Translations under genes and position numbers: made by a program | Notes under the pieces: generated by a model | The model's database searches: none | What the model saw: the letters and a program-made list of their open reading frames with translations, nothing else | What the model was told of the DNA's origin: nothing | Origin: Sipunculus nudus | Lineage: Eukaryota; Annelida; Sipuncula; Golfingiida; Sipunculidae | Direction of reading: 5' to 3' | DNA: 64,000 nt | NCBI GenBank assembly: GCA_026874595.1 | Contig: CM049313.1 | Location: forward strand, 38,904,659-38,968,658 | Shown here: one piece after another, positions 38,041 through 52,100 of the stretch | Numbering within the stretch: position 1 is the first letter of the stretch | Layout: every line of letters starts with the position of its first letter

Positions 38041-39340
38041 AGACTACACGTCTGATCCACACCTCTAAAAGTAACCAATGAGCGATGTTATTTTACCAAA
38101 CTACGCGATGATCGACCAAGATAATTGGTTTAAAATATTGCGTTATTCTGTCACTTACTGTCTGTTTATAATCAACATTAAACACATATAAAAGAATAAA
38201 TCCCTTATCACGCTGACAACTTAGCTTTAGTTCTTTATTTGTCCAGCAGATGGGGTGGGAGTAATTTGTTTTAAATAGAGTCGCGCGTTTTGATTGCATA
38301 TGGGTTGCGCCACCAATAGGACCAAGTGATGCATAAAATGAAAGATGCGTATTTTATCTAGAAAGGTTGTTGTGTAGTATTTTGTATGAAACCTTTAAAC
38401 CATTGCTAAACAAAATTACATGCATTCATTCAGCAGAAAAAAATGAGCCACAACTCAGCGCCTCAGCCTATTTCACAAACGTGTCCTTTATTGCCATGTT
38501 TCAAATACAGACAAAATCCTTCGTAAACCATTAAAACATGGAAGCTCCATTGCAATAGGCCTACACACCATGATATTTCTGTGCCACCATAGGCCATACT
38601 CAGGGTATCCCATGTCCGGAACAACCGTCTCAGAAAGATGTCACTAACAGTTTTGAAAATTTACTATAGGTCTCCTTTTACATGGATCCCCCCCCCCCCC
38701 CCGAAATTAGGTTGATTAAACCTACCTCCCCCTTACTGATGGGAGACTCATATACAAGGGTTGATAAGTTACTTTTCTGTCAATTATTGGTGTGGGGCTT
38801 GCTTTGTCTAAGAAATTTATGCAAACCCATCGACATTTGTCTCTGCCCAAGTCATTGCTAAATCTAAAACATGGCTGATATTTAAAAGCTGCCCCTCGGT
38901 GGCAAATTCGTACTTTATTCTTTATAGGCCTACCCTGGTTATTTTTTATGACTGGAAGTGGGTTTTTTATCGCTATGCGATTATATACCTTTTGCGTTCT
39001 CGCATATGACTTGATGTGCCACCTGAAAATTTTAGAATAATGACATATTAGTATTTTAACACCCCCTTCCCCCCCCCCCCCATTCCTTTTAACTAGAATT
39101 TCTTGGCATCTCAGCTGCCATAGTATGCCAAACAATCCCCCCCCCCCCTTTTAAGAATCGGCCCCTATCTTCAGCAGCATTTACTGACACTTGGCAAGCG
39201 ACAATGGTTTCTTCCATCTATCAACTTGAGAAACAATTTTTTCACCAAATACTAGCATTGGAATATTCAAGGTCAAAGCCACTCTCAAAGGAGAGGTCGT
39301 GATCCATTATTTAAATATGCCTCATACCAAAGAAAATAGA
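38040..39340. other. Non-coding stretch with three poly-C runs
   Basis: C runs at 38688-38702, 39069-39081 and 39137-39148. The phrase GTCCAGCAGATGG at 38241 recurs at 41272. The 137-codon minus-strand ORF at 38722-39135 includes the poly-C runs as glycines and has no motif. Confidence 0.5.
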
Positions 39341-40720
39341 TGGATGCGCGCCACGTAATGATAACTGCAGATGGCGCCGCCTGTCTTGAATACAAGATGG
39401 AGGTATCCAGGATCTATGGACATGCACAATTTCAAGCCAATACGGCAAATCACTTTTGAGAAAAGGGCATTTATTTATTCTATGGAAACAGAGAGGTAGG
39501 TGGCGCCACCTGTCTGGTCTACCAGAAAACTCACAAAGATGTATTTACATGCCAAATATCAGATCCAATACACTGAATCACTCCTGAGATTTCAGCAATT
39601 TTCACCTAAAGCAAATATACGGATGAACACACGAAAACGATTGTAGATGGCGCCACCATTCTTGAATATGAGATTGAGGTATCCAGGTCAATGGACATGC
39701 GCAATTTTAGCCAAATTTGTCCATTAATGCTCACAGTATTGTCAAGCGGCAATGATGTGGTATCAAACGGCACGAAACAAGAAATGGACAGGTGGCGTCA
39801 CCTGTCTTCCGCAGAAGACAACACTATCCAAAATCTTTGATTTTTTATTTGATTTTTGGATCGCTCCATGCAAGATTTCTTGAGACATTTAAGAATTTGT
39901 GTGATTTTCCCAAAAAATGGATGTAATTCAAGTTCAAGGTCAGTCTCCTAGTAAAGGTCATGACCCCATTCTGAAAAGGCTTCGTCCTCTTACCCATATC
40001 TATGCACAGAGAGCTTAGACGACTATGCACATAACACGTTTTTGTAAAGATCCGTGAAATATTTTTCGAGTTATCTGACCAGAAAGAAATCTCTGTGCAG
40101 GCGGTGGCGGACCGACCGTGCCCAAATCATAGTATCCCGACTTTGTCTAGGGATACAAATATTCTTTTATACATAACAAAAGCTGTGAACGAAAAGATAC
40201 GTAACGGGATGCCGGTTTACGTTGTTATACCTGACCACAGATAACAGGGTGGACGCAGCGTCACACAGGTCTGCTGTTGTATCACTTTCACGTGAATTTC
40301 CTTCCTTACCATGGTCATGTGACTAATTATTTTTATACATATCATATATAAAGGCCTAGGCCTTTTTGGAAAACTTACCAAAAGATTTTTATATTGAACT
40401 TTTTATAAACCTACCTGAGAGTTTAATTCTACGGTCAAACCATGCCAAGAAAAATCAGGGTTTGTGGGTCGAATTTTCTCTGAAATCTGGTCCGAATTCA
40501 GTGAAGCAAAAATGACCCCTCCAGCAGTCTGGAAACAAGTATTTGGACCCCATGTCTTTGATTGGTCACATATTACAAAATGATACATAAAAATCAACAA
40601 GGTGTATTTAATGGCCATATAATCAATCCTATTTAGTCATGTGAATAAATAGGACCAAGTTGACTGGCAGATAATATTAGTACAAATCTAATCACAAGGT
40701 GGCGCCACCTGTTAGAGGCT
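39340..40720. repeat. Core repeats carrying the GGCGCC palindrome
   Basis: At least two units about 277 bp apart (39370 and 39646) share GATGGCGCC, CTTGAATA, GAGGTATCCAGG and ATGGACATGC. Palindrome-bearing phrases recur at 39498, 39789 and 40697. A single related unit is at 43560-43660. Confidence 0.75.
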
Positions 40721-41922
40721 GAAACCACCAGAACAAAAAAAAAAAGGCAAAATCTGTTCCATCATTTGTAATGTTAAGGCCTACTTAGCGTGCAGACGTA
40801 TCTACTCTGCTTTAACAAATGTTTATGATTATGTCCCGAACAAAGCACATTATCTGCTCTTTGGTGCCTTCTCGGGCGATTTTTTTCGAAAATGGGCCAT
40901 GTTGGAATTCTAGCGCAAACATTTATTGTAATAGTTTTTATAAGGAAAACTTACTTTTATTCAAAGTACTATTGTCTTGAAATAATAAAACAGGTGTTAT
41001 AAAACACTTCAGCTGAGCTGATAGAGACCCCCTTCACACACACATACACCTTTTTGTTTGCCACTGCAACTGTTTCTGACCTGGGGACCTGATTAAGGCT
41101 TTCTCATTTGTTTTCTTTGGTTGTACCCACTCACATTTCTAAAATCTTGGATCCGACCAGGAAATGCCGCAACATGAATAATTTCAATAAGAAATTACTA
41201 TGCTGCGACTTAACATCTGAACACACTAAGGACAATCCCAGCCCTTTCATATAAAACTTAGTTCATAATCTGTCCAGCAGATGGCGTGGCAGGTCAATTT
41301 TCAGCGCTTATTAATTTAATTAACAGGGAGTGTTTGATGTAATTTGTTAACACAGAATCAGGAATAAATTCAAGCAGAATTTTCAACATGTTTTATTCTA
41401 GAATAAATAATAATTTTCGTTATGGCAGGCTTTCAAAATCCATAAATCACAATAAAGACAATATAAGCAATCCTTGTAAGTCCTACATATATAATTATGG
41501 TAAAAAAAGGACAATATAAAATCATCAGCATTTTCAAATTACAACAAAAAGCTGAAATATGTCATCAACATCATTAAATCACGAAATATAAATCCCCACA
41601 TACAAATATACACCCATTGCATCCAATTCAATCTTTTGATTTTCTAGTACTGTTGTCATGAACATCATAAAAACAAGAATGTATTTTTTGTGTGCTGCCA
41701 ATTCGAGTGTGCTAGTACTATAAGCATGACAGCATAGAACAGATCAAAGTTCATGAAATTAAACAAATGAAAAATTGTATCCAAATGAATATGAATATTA
41801 ATAAACCGTATGCATTATTGCATATTAAACTTGGTGAGAGCATTTTCCATTCTTTTAGATTATGAATATTTAAAAATATAAATATGACCTGAGTATTCTC
41901 ACGTACATTAATACAAATGAAA

Positions 41923-41973
<51 letters not shown>

Positions 41974-42880
41974 TTATTATTTGGAAATAAGTAAATGTAT
42001 TTAATGTTTCTGAGACAAAGTATTCCCTTAAATAATTAAAACTACTTTCCTGCCATTTTTTACAGTCTTGTCAATGATCATTACACCTAGTACATTTAAC
42101 ATATTTGTACACTTTAGTTAGATTGGTTGCTATTAAAATGCATTAAAAGAAACTAAAATCAACAATCCAAAGAAGCATCTGAGGTCAGAGGTCATGTATG
42201 AACACCTGTCTGACATAATTAACGGACATTATACATCAGTCTAAAAGAAAAGCATAAAACATCTCCCCTCCTTCTTTCACCTTAAATTGAATATTAATAC
42301 AGCCGTGTCTTTTTGCTGTAAGACCATGCTGCCCCCTGTTGGTGGTAAAAATAAATAGTTATGCTAAAGATTGTGGTCCATAAAGCGGGAGTCAGGCACT
42401 TCATGTAAAGTGAAGTATAACATAATCACATATGGTATTGCTGCATATTTGGTTCTGTTTATTGAATTTGTACCCTGAGCACTAAGAGCTATAAAAATTT
42501 AACCTGTAATTTATCTTTCAAAATGTGTGAATCCCGATATATAAAAGTTTTCATCAATATATGTAAAGTACTTTATGTGTTCTTGAGCTTTCACTAAAAT
42601 CTTTATATTTCAATACAAAAAGGATGTTCAGAATACGAACTAAAGACTATTAAAACATTCTGCCTATGGGAGAAAATGAGGCAAGGTCTTAGGCGATATC
42701 TATTCTACACATTACAATTCTAAATAAAATGCAAAACATGTTTACCAGTTATAAACTGGAACAAGAAGTAAACACTACTTGGGTAAATAATAACTAATCA
42801 GCTGTTCAACATGTGTTCAGTGTAATAAACTTTAAAATCATAATTATCAATTTAATAAGGAGTATTTTTTCAGTTCTTGT
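40720..42880. other. AT-rich stretch downstream of the membrane-protein gene
   Basis: It may hold the 3' UTR of the minus-strand gene ending at 42881, but several T-rich AATAAA complements occur, so no polyadenylation site was chosen. It contains the (TA)n run at 41925-41970 and two CTCF-like matches at 41274-41287 and 42329-42342. Confidence 0.45.
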
Positions 42881-43137
42881 TTAGGTTCTGTATGGGGGAG
42901 GACTCTCATACTGCTTGGAGAGAGGGTTCTCAAACTCCAGGTTTGGTTTCTGGCTGTCAGTGTGTGGTAAAGCCTGGAAGCCAGACTCTCCAGATTCTGG
43001 TTGCATCAGAACCACGCCTCGACGAACTGCACTGCCACGCATGTGTCTGTACACCAGGACGGCCAGACTCGCCAAGATCATTATACCCAAACAGGCTCCT
43101 GCGATTATCAGGAATATCTGGATTGTTGTCAGGGCAC
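42881..43137 (-). CDS. Last coding exon: membrane span and cytoplasmic tail
   Basis: It begins at the acceptor ATTTCACCAG and ends at TAA (42881-42883). It encodes 84 residues: the membrane span, then RHMRGSAVRR as a stop-transfer basic patch, then a polar tail with SPPPYRT. The 119-codon plus-strand ORF over it is antisense. Confidence 0.9.
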
Positions 43138-46100
43138 CTGGTGAAATTATCAAAATTGTTTTATAAAAATATATCCACTGCGAGCATATCAAGATATGGT
43201 AAATATCCTGACCTTCCAAATATGTCACAGCAATAAAGTAAATACTAGAGGCTATTCAATCAGTTAAATGATAATCACAGTAAACATATATAGATATATG
43301 GAGAATAATTGATTGCTTAGCTAAATATGTAAGTACAAATGAAATATAAAATGTGCCACTAATTTGTTAGTGATACAGCTATTCATTTGGAAAATGAGTA
43401 CAAATTTCAGGGCAACTTTGCAAACATTAAAATTAATAATATGCAGTATTCAAATTTTATGTGGCAATATTCAAATGTTTGCTTGCTGAGCTGAAACTGT
43501 GACTGACTGTAACCTGACAGTCTAAAAATTTAATTAAATCTGCAAAAAAAATGAGAAATTGTAAGTGGCACCACCAGTCATGAATAACGAATGAATTTAT
43601 CCATGACCAATGCATTTCAATTTACAAGAAATTTATGTATCACTAATTGAGAAGCTGTTGCTTTTTTATCTATTCAAAATTTACCAATAAGTGTGGACTT
43701 TCACTTTTATATATGTGGTTAACAAATGCTGTGGCCGAACATTCTTAACATAAAACAAATGCTGTGGCCTAACATCATCGTTAACATATAACAAATGCTG
43801 TGGCCTAACATCCTTACAAATTTGGCAATGCATAACGACAATGACATACTTGAATAGGGAGCACTACATTCATTAGAGTGAACAAGAATCAAGACTTCCA
43901 GAGAGGGGCTAGAGCGTAACCAAGTGGCTAGAGCATTACACAGTGGCTGGAGCGTTCAAAATCTGCTGATTTTGGCAGTTTGAGAGAGCAACCATGATCA
44001 AATCTTTATGATTTCCTGGTACATTTTTTCATGGGATCATTTAAGGCTTCTCTTTCAGGTAAACATCAGCTGTTTTTGTGTGATTTTTTGTACATTACAA
44101 GAAAATAAAACAGTAACAGGAAGACTGTAAACGGGTGACATCTGAAGTACTTCGGTGATGTTTTCAAGTCATCAAGGAGGTATACATGTTTTAAAAAATT
44201 ATATCTTTTTATTTTCTAATCTAATACCACAGGTCCCCATTGTTCTCTTTCTTGTTTTGGATATCTGTATTGTATCTGCCAACGTAAGTGTCCGGAGAAC
44301 TCCTCCGTAACCGCTGAGTGGAATTTTACGAAACCCTGGATTATGTTCTGGTCACATGTGAACTGCTGTGCCCGGATTTCGTTTTGACCTCTGATCTTTC
44401 CTCTCTCCAGTGCGTCCATCTGTGTGTCTGTTTTGACCCATTAACTCACATATCTCGGGAACCGTTTGACCAATCCGCAAAAAAATTTTGCACAAATGTA
44501 GCCCTTGGATAGCTTTATGACATACATGAATAATGGTGGTGCCACCTGCAACCATTTTTGCACAGCGTCCATCTGTTCATCTGCCTTGGGATAAAATCAC
44601 TCATATATCTGCACTGGTTTGACTTATCTGCCTAAAATTTTGCAGGCTTATACATCTTGGATAGCTTTCTTGATTTTATGACAGGTGGTGCCACCTACAT
44701 TTATGTTTACTCTGCAGTCATCCAGGCTTATATCTTGGGAACTGTTTGATTGATTGGGCCAAAATTTTGCATATGTATAGATCTCACATAGCTCTTTATC
44801 ATATGCAAAACTGGGTGCGCCACCTGCAACCATTTTTGCACATTGTCCGTCTGTTTGTCTGCCGTGGGATATATCTGAGGAGTTGTGTTTATCTGCCTAA
44901 AATTTTGCAGGATTATACATCTTGGATAGCTTTCCTGATTTTATGACAGGTGGCGCCACCTATATTCACATTTACGCTGCAGACATCCAAGCTCATATCT
45001 CGTGAACCATTTGGCCGATTGAGCCAAAATTTTGCATGTGTATAGATCTCACATAGTCCTTTTCATACACAGGTGGCGCCACCTGCATCCATTTTTGCAC
45101 AGTGTCCGTCTGTTTGTCCCATGTTAATCCATGCCTCACTTCATCCGTCCCACTTTGATTTTGGCGGATACACATGGTCGCTTATTGACTATCCGTATTC
45201 TAGTTTTCACTTCATTTAACATGAGTCTAGACCTTTGTACTGGCACTTTGAAATATGGGTCATATTATAACAACAATGTTACTTTAACAAAATCCTACTG
45301 TGTAACATTTGAACTCTCTGTTTGTTTTGATTGTTCACAGGAACGTCTTTACTTAAATAAAAGATCACTTACCACATTCAACAATCTGTTCCAGGGGCCT
45401 CAGCATTTTATCCACAAAAGTCTTCTCAAATTTGGCAGCCTCCTCAGTACATTCACTGCGTACCGCATCATAAACACACTTCTTGGCATCATCTATGTAC
45501 CTGTAATCAAGAACAGGTGACCCTTAATCAATTCACTGACAGGTGTGCTAACTGATTATAAACATCTATATATTATTCTACTAAAAACATGAGGTTGTGT
45601 GATTTGTTCAAATACTACTGGCACATCTATGAGCACTGTTAACTCGGCAGTGACGGTACACACATGGAAATCCCCTGCAACTAATTCTAGATCTCAGTAA
45701 AAGCACAGTATTTCTGCCACTGTCCATCCCAAATTTTCAGCAAAGAATAAAAACAACATGCATAACTAGATCAGAGTTGTTTATTAAATCCAGTCCATGA
45801 TGTCACATGTTACAAGTCAATCAAATCGGGGCAAAGTTTTTGATCTAGATGAAATCCTCCCATCACCCAACAAACCCACGTGGAATAGGTTTACTTAACC
45901 TTCAGGTCGCAAATTTTATTCATTTACAATAACTTAATACAGCACAATGTGAATGAGTACCTACTATTAAAAAATTTATTTTAAGTGCCACTGGACGTTA
46001 TATAGCTTGGCACAAATGAACTTCAAAGATATCTGATAGGGGTCACTAATTAGAATGCAGGTGAAACACCGCAAGAAAAACTTACACACGTGTATTTTTT

Positions 46101-49100
46101 TCTCTGCTTATTTTTTTTTTATTAATTTTTACTGCAGGGCGTGCATTGGCACTTTCCAGTCATGTGCTGAGGGAAAAAATGAAAAAGGTCAGGATTTTCG
46201 CATCAAAGCAAAACGATACAATTATAAGTGAACCCCGTTATTCTCCCTGAATCACTTTAAGCTAAAGTAAATACACCAGGATCGATAAACACCACTAAGT
46301 GGTTGAAGATTAATCACGAATGTCGCCACCTATCAGCACTTTCTGAAGTTTATGCTGTTGGCCTGGTATGCATTCAAAACTGAGTGGTTTCAGTTTCACT
46401 GTCACAGGGCAACTGTGAATAATGCAAATTTGAAGCCCCCACATATAAGATGGCAACCACAGTAATCTCATATACTGTTAATAAAATTAGCCCAGAAAAC
46501 AACAATCCTATGGTAACCTTGCTCATTGTTTGGTTTATAATCATGTTTATAACTTGTGGGGGCCCACCAAAATAATCCACGCACATTCAACAAACACATC
46601 TGACAGGAAATCAAAGGAACCAGAGTTTTGCAAATGGCATTATTCAACTAATGACCTTTCAACTTATAATGCCAGGATATATATAAAACCAACCACCTTC
46701 AGTTACATGGATTTTCTGTTTGTTAACATGGGTGAATGTACCACATTTACACACAGCTTGTGCATATACTGTAAATCTTGTTTTTATTGCCGCATGTCTA
46801 TTTATAGCCGCACCCCGAGTTTGCAAGGTATCACAAAGGAGATCCCCCTAAGGTCCAAATACCCAAAACCCCCCTTAAAGGCCGCACCCTTATTCTGTCT
46901 CTGGACTGAGGGTAGCGATAATCAGCTGCACGTAGCAAAATAAATCATGACATAGCTGCTTTAATGAAGACAGGAATAAAAAAGTATATATATGACAGAG
47001 GTTAAATATGTTGCCAGGTTACGTATTTTTAATACATTAAACATTGGCGATAGGGACAAAATATTTGTAAGTCACAAACGACTTTTGCATGGACAAGAAG
47101 GCATTTATCAGAAAAGGAAAGATGCCCCAACAATGGTTTCATTTGTATTGTGGTTACCAAAATGCTTCTTGTATACGTCAAAAACGCTTCTTTGCATGTA
47201 CGTGCAATAGTCAAAGACCGTTATATGAACACTGAATGGAGGTTTGTACATTTTTATTGATGCAAAAAGCCTGAATACTATCCACGATTAGGCATAGTCA
47301 CGCAGTAGCGCTAATTGGGCGACATGATGGTTAAGACTGCTGAAACTGTCATATTATTAACCTGCACTAACTTAATCAAGGCTCGTGGTATGAATATAAA
47401 AATTAAAATGTAGAACCTTGAAATGTATATCTTTCGTGCGGTACAGAACTTGTTATAAAAATATCTTAGTAATTATCACCAAATAATATGTTTAAAACCC
47501 CCTGCTGTAACACACAGCTGCCCGCTTCGCACGGAAATAAACGCTTACATTAAACTCATTTGCCGCCATGTGCATAAACCCCCCGTTGTTCCGCTAGGAA
47601 TATATTTCAAACGGCTGTACGCATTGGGTGGAAAACAGAACAGCAAACTATTCCGTCCCAGTGTGCCATGCACGAATGCTGACTTGACAAGATGACAGCC
47701 ACAGGGAAACTTTCTTCTTGAAAAAAAAACTTTTTTACCTGGACCGGCCACTTTAATTTCACTTTAAAATCACTTTTTCATGCGTCATGTTTCCTGTACG
47801 TTCGTATCTCGATAAGGTACCAGTTATTTTGATATTTAGTTCACCGGACCGGCAATATTTTCTAACGGACCAGCATGTTGGGAGATGGAGCGATGTATCA
47901 AGGTACGATGTGACAATGACAATACCGAGGTAAGTGATAATAAATGGATTTGAATCTTCCTAGTAATTCAAGAAAATTGACTTTTCATCATAGATTAAGA
48001 TTTCAAAATATTATTTTAAGAATAAAAACATACATTGACTTCAAAAGTACAAGAGAAATATTTTTTTTGGTCCAAAATATTATGGAAAATTGGTTGCAAA
48101 CACAGAATACGGAGGGCATATGAGGCCTATAAAATCTGTATATTCACTAAATTCCATCGGCTCGGTGACATGTTCTACCATTTATATCCACAAGCGGGTT
48201 TCCCCTCTTACAGTATTAAAATGCATACCAAATATCCATGAAAAAATATTGTATAAAACTAGATGTGTCGGAACGACACGAAAGCCCCCGCCTGGGGCAA
48301 ATTAGAAACATTTGTTAAATTTTGTAGTTCAGGAGATGTCGTATGGTCAAAAGTAGGTCAACAAGGGCAAAATACAAACTCCATCTGTAACGGGTCATTA
48401 TCAGCAACACACCAAAAATCAGGCCAGTATCTGCAGGCATTGTGAAAAAATGTCCATACATGTGCAAACATTAGGCCAGTATCTGTAAGCATTGCATTGC
48501 AAAACTAGATTATTAGCAAAAGCTGATAATCAGTGCAGTTATAAATTTAAATTGGAGAGGTATGTACCATGTTTCATAACAATCCACCAAATGCTTCCTG
48601 AGAAATAAGCTCCTTAGTTTTTTTTCTATACTAAGCTCTGTGACCTTGAAAAGTAGGTCAAGATCACCCATCTTTGAACTTGACCAAGATTTTGTTAATA
48701 TCATTCTTTAGCACTGAAGAAATGAAGTTCCTGTGTTGAATACCTTTTGAGATATCCTGCACAAAAGGCCAAGATTGAAAAATCTGGTAAAAATTGATTA
48801 AAAAATCAGAAATTGCAGGTGGCGCCACCAAAATTGTGCAGCACGTACAGACCATCAGGTCCAATGATCATAGTAAGTTTTGTGAAAATCCACACATTGG
48901 TTCCTGAGATATAAACTTCTGAGTGTTTTTCTATAATCAGCTCTAAAATGTAGAAAAATGGGTCAAGGTCACCCATCTTCGAACTTTACTGAGATTTTAT
49001 CGATATACATCTTCACTGATGATATAAATTTCTAACAGTGAATCCTATAGAGATATCCCGCTCACAAGGTAAAAGTTAAAAGACGCGGACGGATGGCCGC

Positions 49101-52100
49101 CAGACGGACAGACAGACAGACGGACGGACAGTTTGGGTGACGACAATAGCCCATCAGCCTATGAGCTCAGGGCTTAAAACGGCTGTACATGTACATTTGT
49201 CATGAAAATTTATATTTTTCATGAAATTTTCTATGTTTAGGAGCCGTAAAACAATCAAATGTAGGTCAACTGTGACGAAACGCGAACTCGATCTGTAACT
49301 GGTCATTATCTGCCCACACACCAAAAATCAGGCCAATATCTGCAGGCATTGCGAAAAAAAGTCTGTACATGTGTATTTGTCATGAAAATTTCTATTTTTA
49401 ATGAAATTTTCTCTGTTCAGGAGCCGTAAAAGGTCAAAAGTAGGTCAACTTGGACAAAAGCAAACTTGATCTGTAACTGGTCAATATCTGACCACACACC
49501 AAAAATCAGGCCAATATCTGCAGACATGGCGAAAAAAGTCCGTACATGTGTATTTGTCATGAAAATTTCTATTTTTCATGAAATTTTCTAAGTTTAGGAG
49601 TGTAAAACGGTCAAAAGTAGGTCAACCGGGACGAAACCCGAACTCGATCTGTAACTGGTCATTATCTGCCCACACACCAAAAATCAGGCCAATATCTGCA
49701 GGCATTGTGAAAAAAAGTCTGTACAACTGTTTGATTTCGGAATGACGGAATGACAGAAGGACGGACATGGGTAAAACTATATGCCCCGGCCACTTTGTGG
49801 CGGGGGCATAAAAAAACAATGATTAACCAGAAGTAAGCAACATTGAATCTGAGGCAATCCGGCTCTGTCAAAGTTATGAACGGTTGAATAGTAAAACCGA
49901 ATTTGTCCAACAGACTTCACCACCAGTCTTCACCATGAATAATCTCATTCATTTTAATCGCGGTAATAAAAACAGGATTTACGGTATTAGTTCATACAAA
50001 TGTCACAGGGGCATTATACTGAGAATCATGAGCAGGAATTACCTACAGTTTATTTATATATATACAGAGCAGGCCAGAAATAACAAATTCTACAAAAAAA
50101 GCAAATGAATAGCCCACTTTAAGCTTTCTTTAGCCCTGATGATTATAAAATGAAGTCTACACAGTGACTGGTGGGTCAGTTTGTTGATAAGACATAATAC
50201 CGAGATTAACCTGTTAGATGGACTGACCGATACAGATTAATATACTTATTCTGAGACAGAAGTTACTGTGTCATTTCATTGATGAAAGTATTATTCCTTT
50301 AATCTAGAAAATCAACAATTTATGTACAAGTCCCTAAAATTTCCTACAAATTCTATGACAGGAACTTGAAGATGTTCTCAAACTGTAATTACCTATGATA
50401 TTTTTTTATTGTGATATCCTATTATTTTCTGTGATATCCTATGGTTTTCTGTGTTATCCAATGGTTTTCTGTGTTATCCTTTCTGTGATATCCTGTGATT
50501 TTCTGTGATATCCTATGGTTTTCTGTGTTATCCTATGGTTTTCTGTGTTATCTTTTCTGTGATATCCTGTGATTTTCTGTGATATCATATGGTTTTCTGT
50601 GATAAACTATTGCATTCTGTATTATCCTGTATTTTTCTATGATATCCTATCATTTTCTATTATGTCATGGGCAGAAAACCCAATGAAACCATATTATGTA
50701 AGGCCTACTTCTGATGCCTTTCCTTTAAACCAGATACTGTTTTTACCAGACCAATCAGTAAACAAGTGACCCATGGGTCATGACGCTCAGCTGCCAAGCA
50801 TGACCTGCGACATCATGGGCTGCAATTCACAACTTCTAGTAAAATTGTTGCAGAACCTATATGCCAATTTTGTTAAAACTTTCTACATTGCCATAAATTC
50901 TTATCATATATGTCTGGTTAAAACATAGTGAATGATGATCTGAGGCAAAATGTATGGTTGTTGAGCTATCAGGAACTAATCCCACAGCTTGCTCGATACC
51001 TGTCAGTCTCAAAAGGAATACCACACAGGCCACATATAAGATCAAAATATAGCAAAAGATCAAGAAAATCCATGCAAGAATTATTTTGAAACGGGTGCTT
51101 CCATATTAATTTTTATTCAATACAAGCCAACTGTACTGAGCTTTCATAAATGATGGTCATATTTATTAAGAAATCTTTGACCCAATGCAAGATTACATTA
51201 ATATACATCCCACTGCATTCACTTTAATAGTTCTTGAGATAATATGTTCTAAAGGAATTTAAAGATGGCGTCCTGGTGGCCATATTGGATTTCTGACAGG
51301 TCGGAAATTGAACAACAAACATCCTCTAAAAGGGACCAAACATCATAAAAAAATCACAGAAACTGTCCTGGCAAAAGGATTTCTAAAATGGCTACCAGGC
51401 AGACATAATGGTTTTCTGACAAGTCCACATCCTCCAATAAGACACTAAACTTGTAGCAATTGCTTCAAAGAATGTAACAGTTATGAATGTCCAAAACAAT
51501 TCAAAAGGCATGATCAGGTTTGGAGAGCTCTCATATCAGATTTATGAACATGCAAATGTAAAAAGTGCAAGTCCAATTTGTTTTAATTATCAGCTTGCTA
51601 TTCAATGGGGTCAGCAGGGTAGGTAAACTGCAAAACCTAAAAGAAAAGAAATGCAGAAAGCATCACTAAGAGTCTTGTAATCAAATAAAGCCATCCTAAA
51701 TCCAGGTACAGACCCACATATTATCAGAACAAACACTTGCTGGTATATCTGATGATTTGTATAATAATATTCAGATATCTAGAAATCTAAGTTTATTGCT
51801 ATGATTCCATGATATAAACTGCAAAATGTTCCCATCATTTTATAAATCAGTAGCTAAACTTAACACTTAACTCTCATAGTATTAATGCCTGGCCAAAGCA
51901 TTCCGGCAACAGTGTTTTTATTATGCACTAATGATATATCCTTATCACTCCATGAGCTGATACAAAAGGGAGTCATATATCACAAGTGTCACTGACAATT
52001 ATGGGCACATAGTGAGTTTACCAGTTGTGAGTGCCATATGGTTATATATACAGTGGAGCGCCATTCATCTGAACACCGTTTATCTGTAAAATTGTTTATC

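Noticed and set aside
38722-39135. 137-codon minus-strand ORF
   Set aside because: It reads through poly-C runs as Gly and has no recognisable domain or splice partner.
42877-43236. 119-codon plus-strand ORF
   Set aside because: Antisense to the last exon of the minus-strand gene, whose membrane span, tail and phase-matched splice site explain the open stretch.
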